Below, one piece after another: positions 1-5,025 of a DNA stretch of 5,025 nucleotides. Numbering within the stretch: the stretch's first letter is position 1; the number at the start of each line of letters is the position of its first letter. The DNA comes from JANYCG01 sp031397915 (GTDB lineage Bacteria > Pseudomonadota > Gammaproteobacteria > Burkholderiales > Burkholderiaceae_C). Both the position numbers and the translations under genes were made by a program. The stretch covers positions 1 to 5,025 of the forward strand of contig JANNMM010000367.1 of assembly GCA_031397915.1 (NCBI GenBank), given 5' to 3'. The notes below the pieces were generated by a model, which did no database searches, was not told where the DNA came from, and saw only the letters and a list, made by a program, of their open reading frames with translations.

Positions 1-177
1 CCGATCCGGCGCCTTGGCTGCGCGGCCCACGCTGGGCAGGTCGATCATGCTGGGTGAGATCAAGGGCGCCGTCACCATGAAGATGATCAGCAGCACCAAC
101 ATTACGTCGATGAAGGGCACCATGTTGATTTCGTTGATGGAGCGCCGTCCGCGTCCGCGGCTCACAAGTGCTGGCAT
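1..177 (-). CDS. tolR: TolR, Tol-Pal system inner-membrane protein (N-terminal part, runs off the window)
   Basis: TolR is the ExbD-family partner of TolQ. Together they form the proton-driven motor that energises TolA and keeps the outer membrane invaginating during division. Only the first 59 residues are present because the gene continues past base 1. A basic cytoplasmic start (SRGRGRRS, residues 6-13) leads through INEINMVPFIDV to a single membrane segment at about residues 22-41, then into the periplasmic start IDLPSVGRAA. Asp24 in the membrane segment is at the position of the essential proton-carrying Asp23 of E. coli TolR. The start ATG at 175-177 has a GGAG ribosome binding site eight bases upstream. 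It begins 30 bases after tolQ ends, consistent with one transcript. ExbD is the alternative name, but the close match of the neighbour to TolQ favours TolR. Confidence 0.93.
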   Translation of the reverse strand, partial: MPALVSRGRGRRSINEINMVPFIDVMLVLLIIFMVTAPLISPSMIDLPSVGRAAKAPDR

Positions 178-185
178 GGTGTTGG

Positions 186-189
186 CTCC
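186..189 (-). promoter_or_regulatory. ribosome binding site of tolR
   Basis: GGAG on the minus strand lies eight bases before the tolR ATG, within the 30-base tolQ-tolR gap. It supports the start chosen at 177. Confidence 0.6.
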
Positions 190-207
190 GTATTCCTGTG
201 GCCGCGT

Positions 208-900
208 TCAGCGGTCAGACGGCGACTGTGCGCCGACATTGCGTTGCAGGATGTTGGAGAACTCTTCAATGAAGGTCTCCAGCTTGATCGCCACCCGGTC
301 GATGTCACGGGCGAAGCGGTTGTAGGCCACCACAGCGGGTATCGCGGCAAAGAGGCCAATGGCGGTGGCCACCAGCGCTTCGGCAATGCCCGGCGCCACG
401 GTGGCCAGCGTGACCTGCTGCAGCGAAGCCAGGCCGGTGAACGCATGCATGATGCCCCAGACTGTGCCAAACAGGCCTACGTAAGGCGATACCGAGCCCA
501 CCGACGCGAGAAAAGACAAATTGCTGTCGACCACGTCCATCTCGCGCTGGAAGCTGGCGCGCATGGCGCGCCGCGCGCCGTCCATCAGGGTGGAGGAGTC
601 GCTGATGCGGCGTTCGCGCAGCTTCTGGAATTCGCGCATGCCGCTGGCGAAGATGCGCTCCATCGGCCCTGCGCTGCGGGCGTTTTTGGCAGCTGCGGCA
701 AACAGGTCGTTCATGCTGGTGCCCGACCAGAATTCGCGTTCGAAGGTTTCATTCAGGTCTTTGACACGCCGCAGGGCAAACAGTTTCCGGAAAATCGCCG
801 CCCAGCTGGTGACTGAGACCACCACCAGCAGCAACATGACCGCCTGCACAACGAAGCTGGCGTTGAGCACCAGATGGAGGATGGACAAGTCTTGGTTCAT
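208..900 (-). CDS. tolQ: TolQ, proton-channel subunit of the Tol-Pal system
   Basis: TolQ is the MotA/TolQ/ExbB-family inner-membrane protein that surrounds TolR and uses the proton gradient to drive TolA. The product is 230 residues, the same length as the E. coli protein. Three membrane segments are visible at about residues 15-36, 132-154 and 168-192, with a large cytoplasmic loop between the first two. The family signature is very clear: SPYVGLFGTVWGIMHAF (138-154) and APGIAEALVATAIGLFAAIP (169-188). Thr146 and Thr179 match the pore-lining Thr145 and Thr178 of E. coli TolQ. The N terminus, with a short polar stretch, the first helix and then SWAAIFRK, also follows TolQ. The ATG at 898-900 has a strong AGGGAAG site six bases upstream. 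tolR follows after 30 bases. ybgC, which commonly precedes tolQ, is not adjacent; an aminotransferase gene ends 61 bases upstream. Confidence 0.97.
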   Translation of the reverse strand: MNQDLSILHLVLNASFVVQAVMLLLVVVSVTSWAAIFRKLFALRRVKDLNETFEREFWSGTSMNDLFAAAAKNARSAGPMERIFASGMREFQKLRERRISDSSTLMDGARRAMRASFQREMDVVDSNLSFLASVGSVSPYVGLFGTVWGIMHAFTGLASLQQVTLATVAPGIAEALVATAIGLFAAIPAVVAYNRFARDIDRVAIKLETFIEEFSNILQRNVGAQSPSDR

Positions 901-906
901 TGAATG

Positions 907-913
907 CTTCCCT
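907..913 (-). promoter_or_regulatory. ribosome binding site of tolQ
   Basis: AGGGAAG on the minus strand, with six bases between it and the tolQ ATG, is the best Shine-Dalgarno match in the window. It fixes the tolQ start and suggests well-translated, independently initiated tolQ. Confidence 0.7.
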
Positions 914-943
914 GTGTTTCCATTTTTTAGCGACCCGGCTTGT

Positions 944-958
944 AACAGCGCGGCTGTT
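944..958 (-). repeat. short inverted repeat (hairpin) between the aminotransferase gene and tolQ
   Basis: Six-base arms AACAGC and GCTGTT pair perfectly around a three-base loop, a few bases after the aminotransferase stop codon. The minus strand has no T-run after the hairpin, only an A-run (923-928 read on that strand), so it is not a standard intrinsic terminator. It could be an mRNA 3'-end or processing hairpin, a weak attenuating structure, or a small operator, or it may have no function. The rest of the 61-base gap has no promoter that I can defend. Confidence 0.4.
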
Positions 959-961
959 GAA

Positions 962-2164
962 TCAAGCCAGCAAGGCCTTTAGGCGTTCAATCGCGATTTT
1001 TAACTCAGCCAGGGAGCTCGCTGTTGAAAAACGCACAAAATTACCGGTTTGCGCCACACCAAAGTCGCGCCCCGGTGTTACCGCCACGTGGGCGCGGCGC
1101 ATCACCTCAAAAGCGAAGTCCCAGCTGTCTTGGAGTGTGGTTCCAAATTTTTGGTTCAAGCGCTGGCAAGCCTGCGAACAGTCGGACCAGGCGTAAAAAG
1201 CGCCGTCGGGCATCACCGGCACTGGCAGGCCGATGGCGTTCAGGGCCGGGATGAAGAAGTCACGTCGGGCCTTGAACTCGGCGCGCCGGGCTTCGAACTC
1301 GGCCAGGCTCGGTGCCTCAAAACCGGCCAGAGCCGCATGCTGCGCCACCGTGCTCGGGCAGATGAACAGGTTTTGGGCGAGACGCTCGATGGTACTGACC
1401 AGCGCTTCGGGAACCACCAGCCAGCCCAGTCGCCAGCCGGTCATGCTGAAGTATTTGCTGAAACTGTTGATGCTGATGATTTGATCGTCCAGTGCCAATG
1501 CGGTCTGGCCAAATTGCGCGTCGAAACTCAGTCCCAGGTAGATTTCATCGACCAGGGTAATGCCGCCTTGTGTGCCTACAAAGTTGTGGATGCGGCGCAT
1601 TTCATCCGGGTGGATCGACGTACCAGTAGGGTTGGAGGGCGAGGCCAGCAACACGCCTCGCGTGTGCGGGTTCCAGGCGGCTTCGACTTTGGTGGCGCTC
1701 AACTGGAAGCGATCTTTTGCCGTGGTGGGGACCAGCACGGCTTGCCCGTCTGCGGCACTTACAAAATGCCGGTTGCAGGGGTAACTTGGGTCGGGCATGA
1801 GGATCTCATCGCCCCGGTCGATCAGCGCCTGGCAGGTCAGTTGCAGCGCAGCCGATGCACCCGCCGTGATGATGATGCGCCCGGCGTCGACCTGCACGCC
1901 AAAACGGCTTTGGTACCAGGCGCTGATTTGCTCGCGCAGGGCGGGCAGGCCGGTTGCCTGCGTGTACTGGGTAGCGCCCCGGCGAATGGCGCGTTCAGCG
2001 GCTTCGACGACCAGGGGCGCGGCGGTGAAATCCGGCTCACCAATGTTCAGGAACACCATCGGCATGTCGCTCTTGGCAGCAGCACGCGCGATCTCAACCG
2101 CCGCCTTGGCGACTTCCATCACGTAAAAGGGCTCGATGCGTTCTGCGCGGGCTGAAATCCTCAT
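962..2164 (-). CDS. PLP-dependent class I/II aminotransferase, substrate not determined
   Basis: This is a fold-type I, pyridoxal phosphate-dependent aminotransferase of 400 residues, normal for the aspartate aminotransferase-like family. Visible landmarks are IGEPDF (41-46) near the substrate, ATQYTQATGLPALRE (64-78), DPSYPCNRHF (125-134), SPSNPTG (175-181) with Asn178, LVDEIY (204-209) with Asp206 and Tyr209 contacting the cofactor ring, SFSKYFSMTGWRLGW (234-248) with Lys237 forming the Schiff base and Arg245 holding the phosphate, and NFVRFS (375-380) with Arg378 for the substrate carboxylate. All key residues are present, so it should be active. Homologues are often named aspartate or alanine aminotransferase, but sequence alone does not settle the amino donor. 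I chose the ATG giving MRISARAERIEPFY, where similarity to the family begins. An ATG two codons upstream (2168-2170) is equally possible. The open frame extends to 2314 but would overlap nusB with unrelated sequence. No clear ribosome binding site precedes either ATG. It starts 40 bases after nusB. Confidence 0.9.
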   Translation of the reverse strand: MRISARAERIEPFYVMEVAKAAVEIARAAAKSDMPMVFLNIGEPDFTAAPLVVEAAERAIRRGATQYTQATGLPALREQISAWYQSRFGVQVDAGRIIITAGASAALQLTCQALIDRGDEILMPDPSYPCNRHFVSAADGQAVLVPTTAKDRFQLSATKVEAAWNPHTRGVLLASPSNPTGTSIHPDEMRRIHNFVGTQGGITLVDEIYLGLSFDAQFGQTALALDDQIISINSFSKYFSMTGWRLGWLVVPEALVSTIERLAQNLFICPSTVAQHAALAGFEAPSLAEFEARRAEFKARRDFFIPALNAIGLPVPVMPDGAFYAWSDCSQACQRLNQKFGTTLQDSWDFAFEVMRRAHVAVTPGRDFGVAQTGNFVRFSTASSLAELKIAIERLKALLA

Positions 2165-2204
2165 GACCATGCGGGTTCGATTCAGGGCCGTTGCGGGAGC
2201 CGGG

Positions 2205-2741
2205 TCAAGGTTTGGGACCCCGTGCGCGGTCTGCCTGCACTTCTTGCGCGCGCAACTCTGGCGCCAGCGCGTTGAGTACGCCATTGACGTATTTGTGTCC
2301 GTCGGTGCCGCCAAACTCTTTGGTGAGCTCGATGCACTCGTTCAACACGACGCGCCAGGGTACGTCCAGGCAATGTTTGAATTCGTAGGCGCCAATCCAG
2401 AGGATACCGCGCTCAATCGGCGAGATCTCGTCGAGTTTGCGGTCGAGGTGCGGCAGGATGTAGTCGTCCAGCTCGGCGGCTTCTTTCGCGCAGCCACGCA
2501 AAAGCGCTTCGAAGTGCAGCGAGTCGGCCTTGGCAAAGCCGGCCAGGTCACGGGTGAAGGTGTCGATGTCGTCGAGCTCGTTTTTGCCGATCAGCAGTTG
2601 GTAAAGGCCTTGCAGGGCGAACTCGCGTGAGCGGGATCGGCTGGACTTGCTGCCGGCCTTGCGCGCGCCCGTGCTGGTCAGGCCCGTGCGGGACTGCCGG
2701 GGTGGTCGGGCCTTGCCCAGGGTGGAGGGGGTGTCGTTCAT
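2205..2741 (-). CDS. nusB: NusB, transcription antitermination factor
   Basis: NusB pairs with NusE (ribosomal protein S10) and binds boxA RNA, supporting antitermination of rRNA transcription. The protein is 178 residues against about 139 in E. coli. The family core starts near residue 36 with SRSREFALQGLYQLL and continues through ISPIERGILWIGAYEF (106-121) and VPWRVVLNECIELTKEFGG (127-145), then the diagnostic HKYVNGVLNALA (149-160). The first 35 or so residues are an added, disordered-looking tail rich in Arg, Lys, Ser, Thr and Pro. About 18 polar residues also follow the core. The ATG at 2739-2741 overlaps the ribH stop (TGATG) and has a GGAAG site seven bases upstream inside ribH, so the two are probably translationally coupled. 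A TTG one codon earlier is a less likely start. Linkage of nusB to ribH is common in Proteobacteria. Confidence 0.96.
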   Translation of the reverse strand: MNDTPSTLGKARPPRQSRTGLTSTGARKAGSKSSRSRSREFALQGLYQLLIGKNELDDIDTFTRDLAGFAKADSLHFEALLRGCAKEAAELDDYILPHLDRKLDEISPIERGILWIGAYEFKHCLDVPWRVVLNECIELTKEFGGTDGHKYVNGVLNALAPELRAQEVQADRARGPKP

Positions 2742-3214
2742 CAAATTTCTTCCAGCAGGTTGGCCATCTCGACGGCAACTCGGGCGGCGTCTTTGCCTTT
2801 TTCAGATTGCCGTGCGACGGCCTGGGCCAGATTCTCAGTGGTCAAAATCGCGTTGGCAACCGGTAACTGGTAGTCGAGGGAAACCCGCGTCACGGCCGCG
2901 CCTGACTCATTGGCCACCAGCTCAAAGTGGTAGGTTTCGCCACGGATGATGCAACCCAGGGCGATCAGCGCGTCGTAGCGCGATTTTTCGGCCATGGCCT
3001 GCAGGGCGACGGCCACTTCGAGCGCACCGGGCACCGAGACGTGGTCGATATTTTTGGCCTGCACACCCAAGGCCATCAGTTCGGCTTTGCAGGCTTCAAA
3101 GAGTGCATTGGTGACGGGTTCATTGAAGCGCGCCTGCACAACACCTATATGCAGCGGCTTTCCATCCAGCCGATGGCTTTGCGATTCCGGATTGCCTTTG
3201 TCTGCACCAAACAT
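2741..3214 (-). CDS. ribH: 6,7-dimethyl-8-ribityllumazine synthase (riboflavin synthase beta subunit)
   Basis: RibH condenses 5-amino-6-ribitylamino-uracil with 3,4-dihydroxy-2-butanone 4-phosphate to form lumazine, the penultimate step of riboflavin synthesis, in the cytoplasm. The 157-residue length is typical. Family landmarks are ARFN (28-31), where the aromatic residue stacks on the pyrimidine, VPGALEVA (61-68), and LGCIIRGETYHFE (86-98), which contains the phosphate-binding GET and the probable catalytic His96. LTTENLAQA (124-132) and the C-terminal helix KGKDAARVAVEMANLLEE (139-156) follow. The chosen ATG (3212-3214) starts a short variable tail before the conserved GKPLHIGVVQARFN. The ribosome binding site is weak (GGGA, 11 bases upstream). 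The upstream frame to 3337 would read into ribBX and is rejected. It sits 26 bases after ribBX and overlaps nusB by one base. Confidence 0.97.
   Translation of the reverse strand: MFGADKGNPESQSHRLDGKPLHIGVVQARFNEPVTNALFEACKAELMALGVQAKNIDHVSVPGALEVAVALQAMAEKSRYDALIALGCIIRGETYHFELVANESGAAVTRVSLDYQLPVANAILTTENLAQAVARQSEKGKDAARVAVEMANLLEEI
2749..2753 (-). promoter_or_regulatory. ribosome binding site of nusB, inside the end of ribH
   Basis: GGAAG on the minus strand lies seven bases before the nusB ATG and within the last codons of ribH. Together with the TGATG stop-start overlap it supports the ATG start and coupled translation. Confidence 0.55.
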
Positions 3215-3240
3215 GCTTGATTTTTCCCGAGTTTGAAGTT

Positions 3241-4371
3241 TTATCGTGAAACGTAGCCGACCACGTCCAGCCCGTAACCTGTGAGGCCCGGGCTGCGCCG
3301 GGGGCTGCCCAACAGTGTCATCCTGTGCACGCCACATTCGCGCAATATTTGCGCGCCAATGCCATAGGTGCGCAAATCCATGCGCCCGCGCTCAGGGCCA
3401 TGGCTGGCTCGGGCGGTACCTTCAAACTGGGCCAGCAGTTGTTCGGCGTTTTCGGTGCAGTTGAGCAACACGACTACGCCGCGCCCTTCAGCCTCAATGT
3501 GCTGCAGGCTCGCATCGAGGCTCCAGCTGTGCATCGCGCGGTTGACTTCCAGAGCGTCCAGCACGGAGAACGGCTCGTGCACGCGCACGGTCACTGTGTC
3601 ATCGGGAGCCCATTCGCCCTTCACCAGTGCGAGGTGCACACCTTTGGTGGTGGTGTCCTGAAAGGCGTGCGCCGTGAAATCGCCAAAGCCGGTTTGCAAG
3701 CTGCGGGTTGCGAGCTTTTCCACCAGCGATTCAACCCGGCTTCGGTGTTCGATCAAATCGGCGATGGTGCCGATCTTCAGTCCGTGCGTGGCCGCAAACA
3801 CCTGCAGGTCTGGCAGACGCGCCATGGTGCCGTCGTCTTTCATGATCTCGCAGATAACGGCTGCCGCGGTGCAGCCTGCCATGCCGGCCAGATCGCAACC
3901 GGCTTCGGTATGGCCCGCGCGCATCAGCACGCCACCGTCCACCGCCTGGAGCGGAAAGATGTGGCCCGGTTGCACCAGATCGATCGGCTTGGCGTCCTTG
4001 GACACGGCGGCTTGCACCGTGCGTGCGCGGTCAGCGGCGGAAATGCCGGTGGTCACGCCCTCAGCGGCTTCGATCGAGACGGTAAAGGCGGTGCCTTTTT
4101 TGTCCCCATTGCGCACGGCCATAGGGGGCAGTTGCAGGTGCTCGCAGCGCGCTCGGGTGAGGGTCAGGCAGATCAGGCCCCGGCCAAAACGAGCCATGAA
4201 ATTGATGGCCTCCGCGTTCACATGGTCAGCCGCCAGCACCAGATCGCCTTCGTTTTCACGGTCTTCCTCGTCCACGAGGATCACCATGCGCCCTGCGCGC
4301 ATGTCGGCGACGATATCTTCAACCGGGGAAATCTTGGCGGCGCCAGGCGAAGGCGTAACGGCGGGGATCAT
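3241..4371 (-). CDS. ribBA: 3,4-dihydroxy-2-butanone 4-phosphate synthase fused to a degenerate GTP cyclohydrolase II-like domain (RibBX type)
   Basis: The protein has 376 residues in two domains. Residues 16-210 are RibB, which converts ribulose 5-phosphate to 3,4-dihydroxy-2-butanone 4-phosphate plus formate. The active-site signatures are complete: VDEEDRENEGDL (33-44), PGHIFPL (135-141) with His137, RAGHTEAGCDL (151-161) with the metal ligand His154, and Glu175. Residues 211-376 resemble GTP cyclohydrolase II at both ends (VRVHEPF at 262-268; DLRTYGIGAQILRECGV at 332-348), but the three zinc cysteines are absent. LNCTENAEQL (303-312) stands where active enzymes have an LRQEGRGIGL-like motif, and NNPxK is replaced by GSPRR. 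The domain is also about 30 residues short. I infer that only the RibB activity remains, as in the RibBX hybrids described in Proteobacteria. Automatic annotation will usually say ribBA. The start ATG overlaps the ribE stop by four bases (ATGA), indicating coupled translation. Confidence 0.94.
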   Translation of the reverse strand: MIPAVTPSPGAAKISPVEDIVADMRAGRMVILVDEEDRENEGDLVLAADHVNAEAINFMARFGRGLICLTLTRARCEHLQLPPMAVRNGDKKGTAFTVSIEAAEGVTTGISAADRARTVQAAVSKDAKPIDLVQPGHIFPLQAVDGGVLMRAGHTEAGCDLAGMAGCTAAAVICEIMKDDGTMARLPDLQVFAATHGLKIGTIADLIEHRSRVESLVEKLATRSLQTGFGDFTAHAFQDTTTKGVHLALVKGEWAPDDTVTVRVHEPFSVLDALEVNRAMHSWSLDASLQHIEAEGRGVVVLLNCTENAEQLLAQFEGTARASHGPERGRMDLRTYGIGAQILRECGVHRMTLLGSPRRSPGLTGYGLDVVGYVSR

Positions 4372-5021
4372 ACGGGAACTTTCTGCAGCATGCGTTCGAT
4401 GTAGCGGGCGATCAAATCAATTTCGAGGTTGACCCGGGAGCCCGATTTCAGCGCGGCCAAAGCCGTGTTTTGCACCGTATGGGGAATCAGGTTGATGCTG
4501 ACCTGGCAAGCACCCGCATGGGTTTGACCGCCGCTGGATGAGGGCGGCAAATCGTCAACCTGGTTCACCGTCAAGCTCACGCCATTGACGGTGATGGAGC
4601 CTTTGCAGGCCATGAATTTGGCCAATTCCTGCGGTGTCTGGATTTGCAGCAGCCAGCTTTCGCCTACTTGGGCAAAGCGCACGACGGTGCCGACACCATC
4701 CACATGGCCGGACACAATGTGCCCGCCCAGGCGGTCCTGCGCACGCAGCGCCTTTTCCAGGTTGACCGGGCCCGTCTCGGCCAGCCCGGCCGTGCGGGCC
4801 AAAGATTCTGCTGAAATGTCGATGCGGAATTCATTCCTGGCGGTGTCAATCGCGGTGGCTGTCATGCAGGCGCCATTGATGGCAATGCTGTCCCCCAAAC
4901 CCACGTCGTCCAAATAGCCCGGCGGACAAACCACGCTGAGTTGTTTGCCATGCGATAAAGAGCTGCCGAGGGCATGGATGGCGTCGATGCGCCCCACGCC
5001 GGTGATGATTCCGGTGAACAT
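4368..5021 (-). CDS. ribE: Riboflavin synthase, alpha subunit
   Basis: Riboflavin synthase (ribE; called ribC in E. coli) dismutates two lumazine molecules to riboflavin and a pyrimidine that RibH reuses. At 217 residues it is close to the usual length. The duplicated barrel is visible. Repeat one runs from MFTGIITGVGRI (1-12) through SIAINGACMT (45-54). Repeat two starts near LGGHIVSGHVDGVG (98-111) and includes GSITVNGVSLTV (141-152), INLIPHT (176-182) and RVNLEIDLIARY (196-207). The C-terminal helix for trimer formation follows. Between VNQV (152-155) and the next strand, QVSINLIPH, lies an unusual Pro/Ser/Gly-rich loop (about 156-172). The ATG is the family's standard MFTGI start, but only four bases lie upstream, so its ribosome binding site, promoter and any preceding ribD or FMN riboswitch are outside the window. 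It overlaps ribBX by four bases. Confidence 0.97.
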   Translation of the reverse strand: MFTGIITGVGRIDAIHALGSSLSHGKQLSVVCPPGYLDDVGLGDSIAINGACMTATAIDTARNEFRIDISAESLARTAGLAETGPVNLEKALRAQDRLGGHIVSGHVDGVGTVVRFAQVGESWLLQIQTPQELAKFMACKGSITVNGVSLTVNQVDDLPPSSSGGQTHAGACQVSINLIPHTVQNTALAALKSGSRVNLEIDLIARYIERMLQKVPV

Positions 5022-5025
5022 GGGG

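Noticed and set aside
944..958. Rho-independent terminator after the aminotransferase gene
   Set aside because: The stem is only six base pairs and is not followed by a T-run on the transcribed strand.
901..961. Promoter for tolQ in the 61-base gap
   Set aside because: An A-rich stretch (TAAAAA on the minus strand) resembles a -10 box, but there is no matching -35 box at 16-18 bases, so I do not call it.
1049..2155. 368-codon plus-strand open frame opposite the aminotransferase gene
   Set aside because: It lies wholly antisense to a gene with complete catalytic motifs. Its translation shows no recognisable domain, and long antisense frames are common in GC-rich DNA.
2165..2314. Extended N terminus (50 residues) for the aminotransferase
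   Set aside because: It would overlap the end of nusB by about 110 bases, and its sequence is unlike any aminotransferase N terminus. Family similarity begins at the ATG at 2164.
3215..3337. Extended N terminus (41 residues) for RibH
   Set aside because: It would overlap the end of ribBX by about 97 bases, has a composition typical of an out-of-frame reading, and would make the protein longer than the family norm.
3325..4404. 359-codon plus-strand open frame opposite ribBX
   Set aside because: It is antisense to a clearly recognised gene, rich in His, Gly and Ala as expected from the reverse complement of a GC-rich coding frame, and has no motif of its own.
1..5025. Mobile element, CRISPR array, tRNA/rRNA gene or novel defence system
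   Set aside because: The window is filled almost end to end by recognised housekeeping genes on one strand. I saw no repeats in array, transposase-like proteins or stable RNA genes.

Overview
The window is a compact block of seven minus-strand genes with only short gaps. Read 5' to 3' on the minus strand (from base 5025 down to 1), they are riboflavin synthase (ribE/ribC), a RibB-type fusion protein (ribBA/ribBX), lumazine synthase (ribH), the transcription factor nusB, a PLP-dependent class I/II aminotransferase, tolQ, and the first 59 codons of tolR, which runs off the left edge. I see no tRNA, rRNA, mobile element, CRISPR array or integrated foreign DNA. The base composition is GC-rich and looks even. 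The proteins and the rib-nusB linkage suggest a betaproteobacterium, most likely of the Comamonadaceae (Rhodoferax/Polaromonas-like). That placement is by recognition of protein sequence style, not by a search.

Region 2205-5021 is the riboflavin-nusB operon. ribE and the ribB fusion overlap by four bases (ATGA), ribH follows 26 bases later, and nusB overlaps the ribH stop by one base (TGATG). RibB makes 3,4-dihydroxy-2-butanone 4-phosphate, RibH condenses it with the pyrimidine to give lumazine, and RibE dismutates lumazine to riboflavin. The C-terminal half of the RibB fusion looks like GTP cyclohydrolase II but has lost its zinc cysteines and its central GTP-binding stretch. The protein is therefore probably a monofunctional RibB of the kind called RibBX, and GTP cyclohydrolase II should be encoded elsewhere, as should RibD. 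The operon promoter and any FMN riboswitch would lie beyond the right edge.

Region 962-2164 holds the aminotransferase, which starts about 40 bases after nusB and may be read through from the operon. A 61-base gap containing a small hairpin separates it from tolQ (208-900), which is followed 30 bases later by tolR. These two are the inner-membrane, proton-driven motor parts of the Tol-Pal cell-envelope system. The usual upstream partner ybgC is not next to tolQ; the aminotransferase takes that place.

This is mostly an ordinary housekeeping region. The points most worth a second look are the degenerate RibA-like domain, a Ser/Gly-rich loop insertion in riboflavin synthase, the basic N-terminal tail of NusB, and the tolQ gene neighbourhood.
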